Part shown: piece after piece, positions 36,576 to 45,419 of the stretch | Layout of the letters: every line of letters starts with the position of its first letter | Position numbering within the stretch: the first letter of the stretch is position 1 | Assembly (NCBI GenBank): GCA_015075375.1 | Contig: JABTUM010000005.1 | Location: 116,069-180,068, forward strand | From: Planctomycetota bacterium | GTDB lineage: Bacteria; Planctomycetota; SZUA-567; H5-PLA8 | DNA: 64,000 bases | Direction of reading: 5' to 3' | Program-made: the position numbers and the translations under genes | Notes under the pieces: generated by a model | The model's input: the letters and a program-made list of their open reading frames with translations, nothing else | Database searches by the model: none | What the model was told of the DNA's origin: nothing

Positions 36576-38645
36576 CTATCCAATCAAACCGCGGATGGTT
36601 TCCAGCAAGTACCCTTGATCGAACTCGCCCTTCACGATGTACGCCCGCGCGCCGGCATCCTTGCCGCGCTGCAGGTCTTCGCGCGAGGCACGGGACGTCA
36701 CCAGAATGCAAGGAATCCGATGCAGTTCCGCATCGCCGCGCACGCATTCCACGAACTCGAAGCCGCTCATCCCCGGCATCTCGACATCCACCACAAAAAG
36801 TCCGTAGGCCCGCCGCCGGGCTTTTTCCAGGCCCTCCTCGGCGGATATGGCCAGATCGACCGTATAGCCGGCGGATTCCAGAATGCTCTGCTCCAACATG
36901 CGCGTGGTCAGCGAATCGTCGATCACCAGCACCGGCGGGCGCTCCGCCGTGGCGGCATGCGGACGGCGGACCGTTCCGGCATGGGCCGCCGTCACGAAGG
37001 CTTGCGGATCCAAGGCCAGTTCGGGTTGGCCTTCGGCATCCAGTGCTGCGCCCGCGATCCAAGGCTCGGCCCGTACGAAAGGTGGCAGCGACCGCAGCAC
37101 CACATTCGACGTACCCAGCAGACGGTCCACGCCAAGCGCAGCCGTCTCGCCGTTCGCTTCCACCACAACGACGGTGCGCGCTTCCCGTCGAACCTGCGAC
37201 TCTTCGCGCTCGCCCAGCAGGTCCCAAAGGGATAGGTAAGGCAACGCCTTGCCGTCGCTGACGACGCAAGGATGCGCGCTGCCCGCTTCCAGTTCGCCTT
37301 CGTTTAACCGCAGGCTTTTGCGCACGGCGCTGAGTGGCAGGGAAACGATGCGCCGATTCGCGGCCACGCGCAAGGCCGTCACCGATACAAGCGTGATCGG
37401 CACGCACAATTCGATGGAGGTGCCCTGGCCTGCAACGGTACGAATGTCCACTTCGCCTTTCAACTCCGCGGCTGTCGAGCCCACGACTTCCAGACCCACG
37501 CCGCGTCCGGAAACCTCCGTCGCCCGCCCGGCGGTGGAAATGCCGCCCTTCAGCAGCAAGCGGATCACTTCGGTCGCATCGGCCAGACTGGATTTCAATC
37601 TGCCTGAACGAAGCGCGGCCGCTCGCACCGACTCCACGTCGATGCCTGCGCCGTCGTCTTCGCAGCGGAAAAGCACCTTCGACCCCTGCTGTCGCACCGA
37701 TATGGCGATCCGGCCTTCCGGCGGCTTGGCCCCGGCGCGGCGCGCCGGCGCGCCCTCGATACCGTGAGCCACCGCATTGCGTACGAGCTGCAGCATGGCG
37801 TGCTGAATCGAAGCCAGGACATGCGCATCGAGACGCACCTCGCCGCCCGATGCTTCGAATCGAACCGATTTTCCAAGCGCCTGCGCCGCATCTCGCGCCG
37901 CGCGTTCCAGCCCGGCGAACATGAAGCCTGCAGGCGCCAGCCGCAGACGGTGCGCGCGTTCGCGAACTTGTCCCAGCTCGGTTCTCGCCTGACCAAGATT
38001 CGCGTTCAAGGCGCCGAGCGCATGCCCGAGCTGCGCTTGCAGCTCCTCGGCCGACAGCGCCGCACGCTCGAAGCCCTGCCCGCTTCCGGAGCCGCCCTGC
38101 TGCCGTGCGTGCTGAAGCCATGCCTCAGCGAGCTTGCGTGCGCGCTCCAAGGAGACGGCCGATCGTTGCATAGCGGCCAGATGCACTCCCACCTCGGACA
38201 GCCCTTCCAATAGCTCATCCATCTCCGCAACGTCGATACGCATCGTCTCCATCGCGGCTTCGGCAGCAGGCTTGGGTTCCTGCGCTTGAGCCGGCGTGGC
38301 CGGCGCGCCCGCGAGCGCCACGGCTGCGGCAGGTTCGTCCAACGCGGCCAGTGCCGCAGTCATCCGGTCCAACAAGGCGAACCATTCGGCGACCAGCGGC
38401 GCAGGCACCGGCCGCTGGCCCTCCCGATAGGGCGCCAACCCGTCTTCCAGCGCGTGCGTAAGCTCCGAGATTTGCGGCTGCCGCACCACCCGAGCGGCGC
38501 CTTTAAGGGTGTGCGCCTGACGAAGTAAAAGCGTAAACAGCTCGACGCCATGCGCGCCGCGCTCCAGCTCCAGCAGGCCCTTAGAGAGCGCCTCGATCAA
38601 CTCGCGCCCTTCGACCCGAAAATAACGGTAAGGATCCTTACCCAT
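36576..38645 (-). CDS. cheA: CheA-REC hybrid chemosensory kinase (WspE-like)
   Basis: 689 residues. The Hpt domain has His45 in LLRQAHTLKGAARVV. A Pro/Ala linker, a helical region and HATPase_c follow (LVRNAVAHGIEG ~293, CEDDGAGIDVESVR, SGRGVGLEVV). A CheW-like domain comes next (VTALRVAANRRIVSLPLSAVRKSLRL). The C-terminal receiver is at about 567-689 with Asp ~618 (LFVVDVEMPGMSGFEFV). Fusion of a receiver to CheA is typical of Wsp, Frz and other alternative systems rather than flagellar chemotaxis. It lies 4 bp after the MCP gene and 7 bp before cheB. Confidence 0.94.
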   Translation of the reverse strand: MGKDPYRYFRVEGRELIEALSKGLLELERGAHGVELFTLLLRQAHTLKGAARVVRQPQISELTHALEDGLAPYREGQRPVPAPLVAEWFALLDRMTAALAALDEPAAAVALAGAPATPAQAQEPKPAAEAAMETMRIDVAEMDELLEGLSEVGVHLAAMQRSAVSLERARKLAEAWLQHARQQGGSGSGQGFERAALSAEELQAQLGHALGALNANLGQARTELGQVRERAHRLRLAPAGFMFAGLERAARDAAQALGKSVRFEASGGEVRLDAHVLASIQHAMLQLVRNAVAHGIEGAPARRAGAKPPEGRIAISVRQQGSKVLFRCEDDGAGIDVESVRAAALRSGRLKSSLADATEVIRLLLKGGISTAGRATEVSGRGVGLEVVGSTAAELKGEVDIRTVAGQGTSIELCVPITLVSVTALRVAANRRIVSLPLSAVRKSLRLNEGELEAGSAHPCVVSDGKALPYLSLWDLLGEREESQVRREARTVVVVEANGETAALGVDRLLGTSNVVLRSLPPFVRAEPWIAGAALDAEGQPELALDPQAFVTAAHAGTVRRPHAATAERPPVLVIDDSLTTRMLEQSILESAGYTVDLAISAEEGLEKARRRAYGLFVVDVEMPGMSGFEFVECVRGDAELHRIPCILVTSRASREDLQRGKDAGARAYIVKGEFDQGYLLETIRGLIG

Positions 38646-38649
38646 AGAC

Positions 38650-40116
38650 CTACGCCCTTTGCGCCTGAATCAGGCGCGCCAATTCCTGGGACAGATTCGT
38701 GAGCTGCGTAGCAGTCTGCATCGTCTGCATCGAGCTGGCTTCCATCTCCTTCGTTGCCTGGGCCACGTTGGAAATCGCGAGGTTGACCTGCTCCACCGCC
38801 GTCGATTGTTGTTTGGTGCTGAGTTCGATTTCCTCCGCGGCCTCGGTCGTGGTCTCGACTTGCGTGCCAATCTCTTTGAACGACGCCGCCACGTCGTTGA
38901 ACTGGCGCATACCCGAATCCACGGCCTTGGAACCGCTCTCCGTAGCCATGACGGTGGTGTTCACCGCCGCGCGAATCTCCTCGATCAGACCGCGGATCTC
39001 CTTGGTCGAGCCCGCCACGCGGTCGGCGAGTTTTCGGATTTCGTCGGCGACCACGCCGAAGCGCTTACCCGCCTCCCCTGCCCCGGCCGCTTCGATGCTC
39101 GCGTTGATCGAAAGAATGTTCGTCTGTTCGGCCAGTTCGTTGATGATTTCCAGGATGCCGCCGATCTGCTGGGACTTCTTACCCAAGTCGAGCATGTGAT
39201 TCACGATCAAATCCACTTGGCGGCGGATGCCGGAAACCGCTTCCTGCGCCTTTTGCACGGTCTGGTCGCCGGCGCCGGCGCCCGCCGCGGTGTGCGCGGC
39301 GATCTGGGCAACCCGCTGCGCGCTTTGCGCGATCTGGCGCGAAGTCGCCAGCAGTTCGCTGATCGTTGTGCCGATCTCGTTCATCGCGGTGGCTTGTTCC
39401 TTGGCGCCCGATGCCTGCTGATTCGCGGCCGCTTGCAACTCGCTCGAGGAACTCTGTACGTGCTGTATGGCGGTACCGATCTGGCGCGACAAGGTGGATG
39501 TCAGGAAAAACGCCAGGCCCACGGCCATGCCCACACCGGCTAAGGCGATCGCAAGAACCAGCGAAGTCGTGCTGCTGGCCAATTCCGAGGCCGCCTTCTT
39601 CGCGGATTCGAGGCGGCCCTTTTCGCGATCCACCAGAGCTTGCACCTGGGAAGCCAATTCCCGGCGCTTAGCGACCAAAGTGTCGTTCCACTCGGCCGCT
39701 ATCTGGTCGATGGGCTGCTCCGTCTGGCGCTTCTTGATGATACTGTCGACACCATGTCCATAGGCTTGTTCCGTCTGTTCGATCCGGTCCAAGGCGCCAG
39801 CTTCATCTGCGCCCATTTGCTTCCGCAACCGACCTACCGCACTTTGAAATGCTGTCCGGGAGTTGTGGATATCGTCCAGCCGACGCTCGTCTTTGATGAG
39901 CAGATAGCCTCGGATGCTGGCCGATATCTCTTCGCTGTGCACATCCAGTTTCTGTGCCTCCAGCAAATTGGCCGCATTTACCTCAATGACCCGGTCCTTG
40001 TTCTCCACCACAGACCGCAGCGCGAAAACGGAAAGGACCGCGATGACCACGGAGGTCAGTACGGTTGCCGCGAAACCCGCGCCGATCTTCTGGCCGAACG
40101 TCCACCCTTGAAACAT
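38650..40116 (-). CDS. Methyl-accepting chemotaxis protein
   Basis: 488 residues. Membrane segments at about 13-35 and 183-206 enclose a ~150-residue periplasmic helical-bundle sensor (CHASE3/4HB-like: IRGYLLIKDERRLDDIHNSRTAFQSAVGRL). No standard HAMP domain is recognisable after TM2; the sequence runs quickly into helical signalling sequence. The kinase-control hairpin is IINELAEQTNILSINASIEAAGAGEAGKRFGVVADEIRKLADR, a variant of the usual form. It is the receptor of this array; the ligand is unknown. Spacing of 3-4 bp to both neighbours fixes it in the operon. Confidence 0.92.
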   Translation of the reverse strand: MFQGWTFGQKIGAGFAATVLTSVVIAVLSVFALRSVVENKDRVIEVNAANLLEAQKLDVHSEEISASIRGYLLIKDERRLDDIHNSRTAFQSAVGRLRKQMGADEAGALDRIEQTEQAYGHGVDSIIKKRQTEQPIDQIAAEWNDTLVAKRRELASQVQALVDREKGRLESAKKAASELASSTTSLVLAIALAGVGMAVGLAFFLTSTLSRQIGTAIQHVQSSSSELQAAANQQASGAKEQATAMNEIGTTISELLATSRQIAQSAQRVAQIAAHTAAGAGAGDQTVQKAQEAVSGIRRQVDLIVNHMLDLGKKSQQIGGILEIINELAEQTNILSINASIEAAGAGEAGKRFGVVADEIRKLADRVAGSTKEIRGLIEEIRAAVNTTVMATESGSKAVDSGMRQFNDVAASFKEIGTQVETTTEAAEEIELSTKQQSTAVEQVNLAISNVAQATKEMEASSMQTMQTATQLTNLSQELARLIQAQRA

Positions 40117-40119
40117 GCC

Positions 40120-40635
40120 TTAAGCCTCCTCACTTGTAAGCGCTTGGAAGACGGCCTCCAGATCGATCATGGCGTGCAAGGTTTCCTGCACGCGCACGCA
40201 GGAACCCATGCGCCATGGACCTTGCGGCCGTTCGATTTCCACGAAGGCCCCCTTGCCCACCGGAATGCAGCCTCCAAAATCTTCGATGGCCAATCCGGTC
40301 GTGGGCGTACGCCTTGACAGCAGAATCCAACGCGGCGTTTCCGGTGATGCATAACCCAGGAGCAGCGAGAGCGCGTAAATGGGCGTCAACTCCCCGCGCA
40401 GTCCGGTCAACCCCAGCAGCGCCGGAACCCGGCTGGGCAACGGTTCGACTCGGGGGCACCGCGCAATCCCGCCCACCTGGGTCATGTGCACGGCAAACCG
40501 ATCCCCACAGATGCGTAGGGTCAGAAGCCGATCCTGGGCCTCGTCCGCAAGCGACGGTTCCACCATGAACGCCTCGTCGAATGCGCGGCGCATCTCCGCC
40601 ACCCGGTCGAATTCGTTCCGGCTTGAGTCGCTCAC
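40120..40635 (-). CDS. CheW-like coupling protein (second copy)
   Basis: 171 residues from GTG 40635. This start makes a GTGA overlap with the cheR stop and follows GGGAGG at good spacing, so it is preferred over the ATG further upstream in the open frame or the internal ATG at 40593. CheW fold motifs include LLTLRICGDRFAVHMTQVGGIARC, VPALLGLTGLRGELTPIYALSLLLGY and PRWILLSRRTPTTGLAIEDFGGCIPV, and the end MIDLEAVFQAL is typical. CheW proteins bridge receptor and CheA; two CheW genes in one operon match the WspB/WspD arrangement. Confidence 0.85.
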   Translation of the reverse strand: MSDSSRNEFDRVAEMRRAFDEAFMVEPSLADEAQDRLLTLRICGDRFAVHMTQVGGIARCPRVEPLPSRVPALLGLTGLRGELTPIYALSLLLGYASPETPRWILLSRRTPTTGLAIEDFGGCIPVGKGAFVEIERPQGPWRMGSCVRVQETLHAMIDLEAVFQALTSEEA

Positions 40636-42167
40636 CTCCCACCTCCCAGGGCTTGAAGCTGCGTACGGCACAGCGTGACCAACGCCTCGCGGCTGAATCC
40701 TCCGCCAAAGAGCAAAATGCGAGAAGCGTCTTCCCGTGCGAATAACTCCAGCGCCGACTCCAGCGCGCGGCGTGCCTCGCCCAGTGCGCCCGTACGTCGC
40801 GCCAGCATCCCCAGATGAAAATGCGGCATCGCGAAGCCCGCATCCAGATACGCCGCGGTCCGGTCATGGTGGGCCGACGCCGAAAGGTCGCCGGTGCGCT
40901 CGCGGCAAAGCGCCATGAGATAGTGCGCCCCGGCATTCAGTTCGTCCGCTTTCAGCAACTGGCCGCAAACCGACTCCGCTTTCTCCATCCGGCCCGCGTT
41001 AACCAACAACACCGCAAGCAGCAGTTTCGCGTCCGCATCGGCCTGAGCTTCCTGAGGCAGCGCATCGAGGCACTCCAAGGCCGCTGAAAAGCGCTCTTGT
41101 CGCAACAGCTCCAACGCTTCGCCCAAGCTCCAGCGCGCCGCCGCAGCAACGCCCGGAGCCGGCTTCATGCCCGGCGGTTGCGTGCCGCCCGGCCCGGCGA
41201 GCACGGCAATGCGGTCGGAAGAGCGTTGAATGGCGTCCACCCAGCTCGCGTCTTCCTGCAACACCCAGGTCGCGGAATCGTCCGCGGGTATGGTTGCCTC
41301 TTGAATCGGTCCGGGAATGGGCGCCTCGCCGGCTTCCCGGCTCCTGTAGTAGAATGCATGGTCCGAATGACAAAGGTGAAACGCGTTCGAGATGCCCCGC
41401 AAGGTTTCGGCGTATCCCATGAACAAATATCCGCCCGGAATCAACGCGCGCTCCATGCGCGCCACAGCCGCCCGAGTGCATTCCGGTTTGAGGTACATGG
41501 TCACGTTGCGGCAGAAAATCACATCGAACGTCTCCGCTTTCCAGAATCCAAAGTCTTCCTCCGCCAGGTTGCGCTCCTCGAACGCCACCATCTCTCGAAT
41601 GGCGTCGCTCAGGACAAATTCCGATCCCTTTTGCCGAAAGTAGCGCGCCCGAACATCAGCGCCCGTTTCACGCAGCGCCCAAGCCGAATATGCGCCCAGC
41701 CGGGCTTTAGCCAGAACCGCCGGATTGATATCGATCCCGAGAATCTCGATCCGCCATTCGGCTCGATCCAGAAGGCAGCGCTCCAGCAACATGGCCAGCG
41801 AGTAAGCTTCTTCTCCGCTGGCGCATCCCGCCGAAAGAATCCGCAGGCGCCGAACGCCGCCAGACCGCTTCAGCACATTCGGAAGCACCACCTCCTCGAA
41901 TGCGCGGAAGTGATCGAGGTGGCGGAAGAAGTAGGTCTCGGCCACCGTCAGACTGGGCGCCAGTTCCCTCGCTTCGGCCGTACCAACCAAATGGTTTTCC
42001 AACCGCTTCAGATACTCGCCGGCGTGCATGCACCCCGTCTTTTGCATCCGCTCGCGCAGCACGTCGGCCAGAAATTCGCGTTTATCCGCATCGAAGTGCA
42101 ATCCCATGCGTTGAGCGATCCACGCGCCAAACGCATCTACCTCGTCGCCGGAGCGCGCTTCGCTCAA
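40632..42167 (-). CDS. cheR: CheR methyltransferase with C-terminal TPR region (WspC-like)
   Basis: 511 residues. The N-terminal CheR helices are followed by the SAM-binding domain: LTVAETYFFRHLDHFRAFEEVVLP, the GxGxxxGEE-like ILSAGCASGEEAYSLAMLLE, EILGIDINPAVLAKARLGAYSAWALR, FDVIFCRNVTMYLKPE and GYLFMGYAETLRG. After a ~60-residue linker, TPR repeats run from about 350 to the end (LLRQERFSAALECLDALP, LLLAVLLVNAGRMEKAESVCGQLLKAD, AHYLMALCRERTGDLSASAHHDRTAAYLD). CheR-TPR fusion is the hallmark of WspC/FrzF-type systems. Both ends overlap neighbours by 4 bp. Confidence 0.94.
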   Translation of the reverse strand: MSEARSGDEVDAFGAWIAQRMGLHFDADKREFLADVLRERMQKTGCMHAGEYLKRLENHLVGTAEARELAPSLTVAETYFFRHLDHFRAFEEVVLPNVLKRSGGVRRLRILSAGCASGEEAYSLAMLLERCLLDRAEWRIEILGIDINPAVLAKARLGAYSAWALRETGADVRARYFRQKGSEFVLSDAIREMVAFEERNLAEEDFGFWKAETFDVIFCRNVTMYLKPECTRAAVARMERALIPGGYLFMGYAETLRGISNAFHLCHSDHAFYYRSREAGEAPIPGPIQEATIPADDSATWVLQEDASWVDAIQRSSDRIAVLAGPGGTQPPGMKPAPGVAAAARWSLGEALELLRQERFSAALECLDALPQEAQADADAKLLLAVLLVNAGRMEKAESVCGQLLKADELNAGAHYLMALCRERTGDLSASAHHDRTAAYLDAGFAMPHFHLGMLARRTGALGEARRALESALELFAREDASRILLFGGGFSREALVTLCRTQLQALGGGR

Positions 42168-42628
42168 GGGATGCTCGCCTCCACAGGCAAGACATTCCAG
42201 ATTTCGTCCGGCAAAATACGTCCAGCCTGAAGCACAAGCAGCAAGGCTTGCTCGCGAATTGCGATCGAATCCACGACTTCGGCGCGCACCTGTGTCAGGA
42301 GCGGCGGCAAGCGTTCCAACTCCAAGGTGGACAGATCGGCTAGTCCCAGAACCCGGGGAACCGCCAGTGCCAGCGTTCCGCGTGGTATACGCAATGTAAC
42401 ATAGCGCTCGAGTCGTTCGCCCTCAGGTTGGTCCAGTAGCGCCGGCAACGCAACCACCGGAGTGGGCTTTCCTCTAATGGTGCATAACCCAAGCACATAG
42501 GGCGGTATGTTCGGCAAGGAGCCCACTTCCAAGATGCGCATGACTTCGCCGACCTGCGACAACGCCAACGCGCAAGTCGTCTTTCCAGCCTGTAACACCA
42601 AGCAGGGACTGCCGTAATATGCAGGCAC
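42164..42628 (-). CDS. cheW: CheW-like coupling protein (first gene of the chemosensory operon)
   Basis: 154 residues starting at a GTG (42628). A single CheW domain: CLVLQAGKTTCALALSQVGEVMRI, NIPPYVLGLCTIRGKPTPVVALPALLD, ERYVTLRIPRGTLALAVPRVLGL and the C-terminal LLVLQAGRILPDEIW. The stop overlaps the cheR start (ATGA). The start codon is preceded by a weak AAAGGGTA ribosome site that lies inside a small hairpin (42634-42648), which may limit translation. Confidence 0.88.
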   Translation of the reverse strand: MPAYYGSPCLVLQAGKTTCALALSQVGEVMRILEVGSLPNIPPYVLGLCTIRGKPTPVVALPALLDQPEGERLERYVTLRIPRGTLALAVPRVLGLADLSTLELERLPPLLTQVRAEVVDSIAIREQALLLVLQAGRILPDEIWNVLPVEASIP

Positions 42629-43043
42629 CGCAGTACCCTTTCAGGGTAGGCCATAATTTGGTTTTGCACGACCAACAAGTTGGCGAAAGCTCCCGATATC
42701 TCATGTAAATGCTATGCGCTATATGAATAAGGTCAACCCGTTACCTCCTTATACTAATGAACTAACCACTTATCTAAGGAATGGCGCCACCTCAGTTGAA
42801 TTGGAATGCCTTCACATGCCTGGGAGAATTGAATTACTGATTAAGACCTTCGCACGAATGCCCACCTGGCACGCCGGGTCTGCACCGTGCAATATGAAAC
42901 AAATGGAATGGTAATTACCTAAAATACCTTCACGCTACCGGACTTAATTTACCTTCGTGCCGGGCACGGAATTCAACCGGCCTTTTTCAAACCAGCAGCG
43001 CTAGAAAAATGCCAAGCTGTTTCATGCGCCAACATCCTTACGC
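42629..43043. promoter_or_regulatory. Intergenic region with promoter of the chemosensory operon and small hairpins
   Basis: This 415-bp, AT-rich gap separates the chemosensory operon start (GTG 42628) from the nitrilase gene end (43044). TACCCT-TTC-AGGGTA (42634-42648) is a 6-bp hairpin covering the ribosome site of the first cheW. CCAAC-AA-GTTGG (42672-42683) is a small dyad 44 bp upstream of that GTG. CGTGCC-G-GGCACG (42956-42968) is a further dyad on the nitrilase side and might help stop its transcript. No convincing coding sequence was found in it. Confidence 0.4.
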
Positions 43044-43988
43044 TCACGTCGAGGTCCGTCCGCCTGCCTCAGCCAGCCTTTTTCGCGCGGCCGCTTGAGC
43101 CGCCTCGGCACGCGGCAAGTAGCGCGACAACGGCAACAGGTCGAACTCCTCGATGAGGGCGTCCACGGACAGATCGGGATCCAGGCTGGCGAGCGTGAAC
43201 CAATCCTCTTCGTGGAACCACTTCACCTCGATCCGGGATCCGTACTTCGCTTCGATCGCCCGGGCCTTGGGGATGTGGTAATCGATTTCGAAGAGCCGCT
43301 TGTCCAGATGCACCACCGCTTCGGCCCACTGGCTCCGCGCGCCGCTTTTGCCCAGCACATCGCCGCTGATGTCCACGATCTGCGAAGGGCCGCTGCGCGT
43401 GGCCGAGGCCACGTAGACTTGGTATTGCCAGGCAAAGGCGTGCAGCCGCCGCGACGCCGGGTAAGCCGACGGCCAGAAAATGATCTCCGCGCCGGCCTCT
43501 TTCAGTTGCGCCCAGCCCTCGGGCCAATTGACGTCGAAACAGATCTGGCAGCCGATGCGCCCGAAATCGGTCTCAAAAACCGTCGGCTCGCACGCTCCCG
43601 GAGCGATGCCCTTGTCCAGTTCGCCTTCGGTCGGATGCATCTTGTCGTATCGCCCTACCGGCTTGCCGTCCCGATCCACCAGCACCGCCGAATTGAATTT
43701 CTTCCCGCCATCCAGCGTGTAGATCGCCGCGATCACGTACGCGCGATGCTCCTTCGCCCAAGCGCCCAGCTTCTTCAAAGCCACCCCTGTTCCGTCCGGC
43801 GCTTCGGGCTCGGACAAAAAGCATTCCGGCAAGCAAACAAGATCCGGTCCGCGTGGCGAAGCGAAGGTCATGCGCTCCAACATGAAATCAAGCCGCTGAG
43901 CGTCTGAATCACCGGGCAGCCGTTCCTGGCAAATGGTTACCACGCGCGGCGACCGCAGGGCGCGAGCTGGAGAGTTGGTTCGAAACAT
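43044..43988 (-). CDS. Carbon-nitrogen hydrolase (nitrilase superfamily)
   Basis: 314 residues. The Glu-Lys-Cys triad is intact: Glu55 in LVCLPECFLSE, Lys115 in VGRYDKMHPTEGE and Cys150 in GRIGCQICFDVNWPEG. It hydrolyses a C-N bond of an amide, carbamoyl or nitrile substrate; the family alone does not tell which. The ATG follows AGGGGGCCCCT closely. It diverges from the GntR-LacI regulator at 44223, so it may be a target of that regulator. No signal peptide is seen; it is probably cytoplasmic. Confidence 0.9.
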   Translation of the reverse strand: MFRTNSPARALRSPRVVTICQERLPGDSDAQRLDFMLERMTFASPRGPDLVCLPECFLSEPEAPDGTGVALKKLGAWAKEHRAYVIAAIYTLDGGKKFNSAVLVDRDGKPVGRYDKMHPTEGELDKGIAPGACEPTVFETDFGRIGCQICFDVNWPEGWAQLKEAGAEIIFWPSAYPASRRLHAFAWQYQVYVASATRSGPSQIVDISGDVLGKSGARSQWAEAVVHLDKRLFEIDYHIPKARAIEAKYGSRIEVKWFHEEDWFTLASLDPDLSVDALIEEFDLLPLSRYLPRAEAAQAAARKRLAEAGGRTST

Positions 43989-44044
43989 AGGGGCCCCCTA
44001 TATAAGGGTAGGTACACCGAGGGAGACAGCGAGCTATAAAATAT

Positions 44045-44059
44045 ATACGATAATCGTAT
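44045..44059. promoter_or_regulatory. Candidate operator: 15-bp perfect palindrome
   Basis: ATACGAT-A-ATCGTAT is a perfect dyad with 7-bp arms in the 234-bp AT-rich gap between the divergent nitrilase gene and the GntR-LacI regulator. It lies 57 bp upstream of the nitrilase ATG and 164 bp upstream of the regulator. Size and symmetry fit a dimeric GntR or LacI-type binding site. Confidence 0.5.
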
Positions 44060-44222
44060 TAATAGCATCGAGCCGAACCCGCTGTAGTTTTATAAATTCA
44101 TATATATAAAATTGTTATGATATACCCATGTATTTAGATTAACACGGAGACATTCAAAGTATACCGGTGTAATTAACCCAATCATCGGTATTCTACGATG
44201 AGTACGGAGACGATCGCCCGGC

Positions 44223-45353
44223 ATGAAAAACTTCGGCATCGAAGCCAAGTACGATCAGGTCAAGCGCCTCATCTTAGAGGAGATTGCGCGGCGCGATCTT
44301 AAGCCCGGCGACCATCTCCCTACTCGCCAGAGCATGCGCCAACGCTGGGGCGTCGCCAACGACACCATTGAACACGCCATCCGTACGCTGATTCAGGACG
44401 GCGTACTGACCGCACGGCAAGGCAGCGGCACCTTCGTCGCCCACGTCCCCCGGCAGCCCGTCGCCAGCCGGAGCAGCACCTTCACCATCGACATCTTGAT
44501 TCCCAAGCAGCAGGAAGACTTGGCCGCCAGCCATAGCCCGCACACTTATTTGGAACGCCTCGAAGGCATCACGGCGGCATGCGACCAGCACCGCTTGCAG
44601 AGCCGCCTGCGGTTCGTATCGCCCGATCGATATCTTCACGCCGAGGCGTTACTGGAAGCGGTCGCCCCGTTCCACGAAGCCGTCATCCTCTTTCAGGAGC
44701 CGCTGGCCTGCCGCCTGGAGCCCTACTTGCGCGCGCAACGCATTCCTTACGCGGTCCTAGGCCAGAATCAGCGAACGCAGAACAGCGTCCAGCCTAATCC
44801 TGAATCCGGTTACCGGCAGGTCTTCCAACACCTTCAGCGCACCGGCATCCGCGGCATCGCATTCTGCGGCGATTCGCCCGAGGATCCGTTTAGCCGCCTC
44901 CCGCTCCTCCAGCGCCTCGCAAAGGCCTCGCGCATAAGCATCGACCGCGTGTACTGGCATCACAGCCAGGATCTGGAAGCCGTGGTGGAAGTGGCCGCTC
45001 GGGACCTCGTGGCCCGTAATCTCCGGGCGGTGCTTTGCCGCAACGACACGCTGGCGATCCGGCTCATGCGCCGGCTTCAAGACTTGGGCGTGAAGGTGCC
45101 GGAGCAGACGGTCGTCATCGGCTACGACGACACCGCCGCGGCGCGAGGCGCCTCGCCCGCCCTCTCCACGGTGCGCGCACCCTTTGGAGCGGAAGGCGAA
45201 ACCGCCGTGGCCTTGTTGGCCGATCCCGCGCGCATGCATACGCCGGATTTCGAAACCGTTTGGATGGATACGCAGTTCGTTCCCCGCGGCACGACCTTGC
45301 CGGACACGGTGGGGGAAGCCAGTCCAAGCGTTCCAAGCCAGGGCCGTGCGTAA
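44223..45353 (+). CDS. GntR-HTH / LacI-type sensor hybrid transcription regulator (second copy)
   Basis: 376 residues. The GntR winged helix spans about residues 5-75: YDQVKRLILEEIARRDLKPGDHLPTRQSMRQRWGVANDTIEHAIRTLIQDGVLTARQGSGTFV. A LacI-like ligand-binding domain follows (GYRQVFQHLQRTGIRGIAFCGD, RAVLCRNDTLAIRLMRRLQDLGVKVPEQTVVIGYDDTAAARGASPALSTVRAPF). It has the same architecture as the 20213 regulator but differs strongly in sequence, so it is not a recent duplicate. It probably controls the secreted beta-helix protein 66 bp downstream and the divergent nitrilase. Confidence 0.88.
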   Translation: MKNFGIEAKYDQVKRLILEEIARRDLKPGDHLPTRQSMRQRWGVANDTIEHAIRTLIQDGVLTARQGSGTFVAHVPRQPVASRSSTFTIDILIPKQQEDLAASHSPHTYLERLEGITAACDQHRLQSRLRFVSPDRYLHAEALLEAVAPFHEAVILFQEPLACRLEPYLRAQRIPYAVLGQNQRTQNSVQPNPESGYRQVFQHLQRTGIRGIAFCGDSPEDPFSRLPLLQRLAKASRISIDRVYWHHSQDLEAVVEVAARDLVARNLRAVLCRNDTLAIRLMRRLQDLGVKVPEQTVVIGYDDTAAARGASPALSTVRAPFGAEGETAVALLADPARMHTPDFETVWMDTQFVPRGTTLPDTVGEASPSVPSQGRA

Positions 45354-45419
45354 GGCCGGATGCGCGTGCGAAGGGCCGTTGTTTTTTTGTAAGCCGAACT
45401 CGAATCGAGGGCAGATCCC

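Noticed and set aside
42714..42914. 66-codon plus-strand frame in the gap before the nitrilase gene
   Set aside because: No ribosome site, no recognisable motif, and it lies in AT-rich promoter-like sequence.
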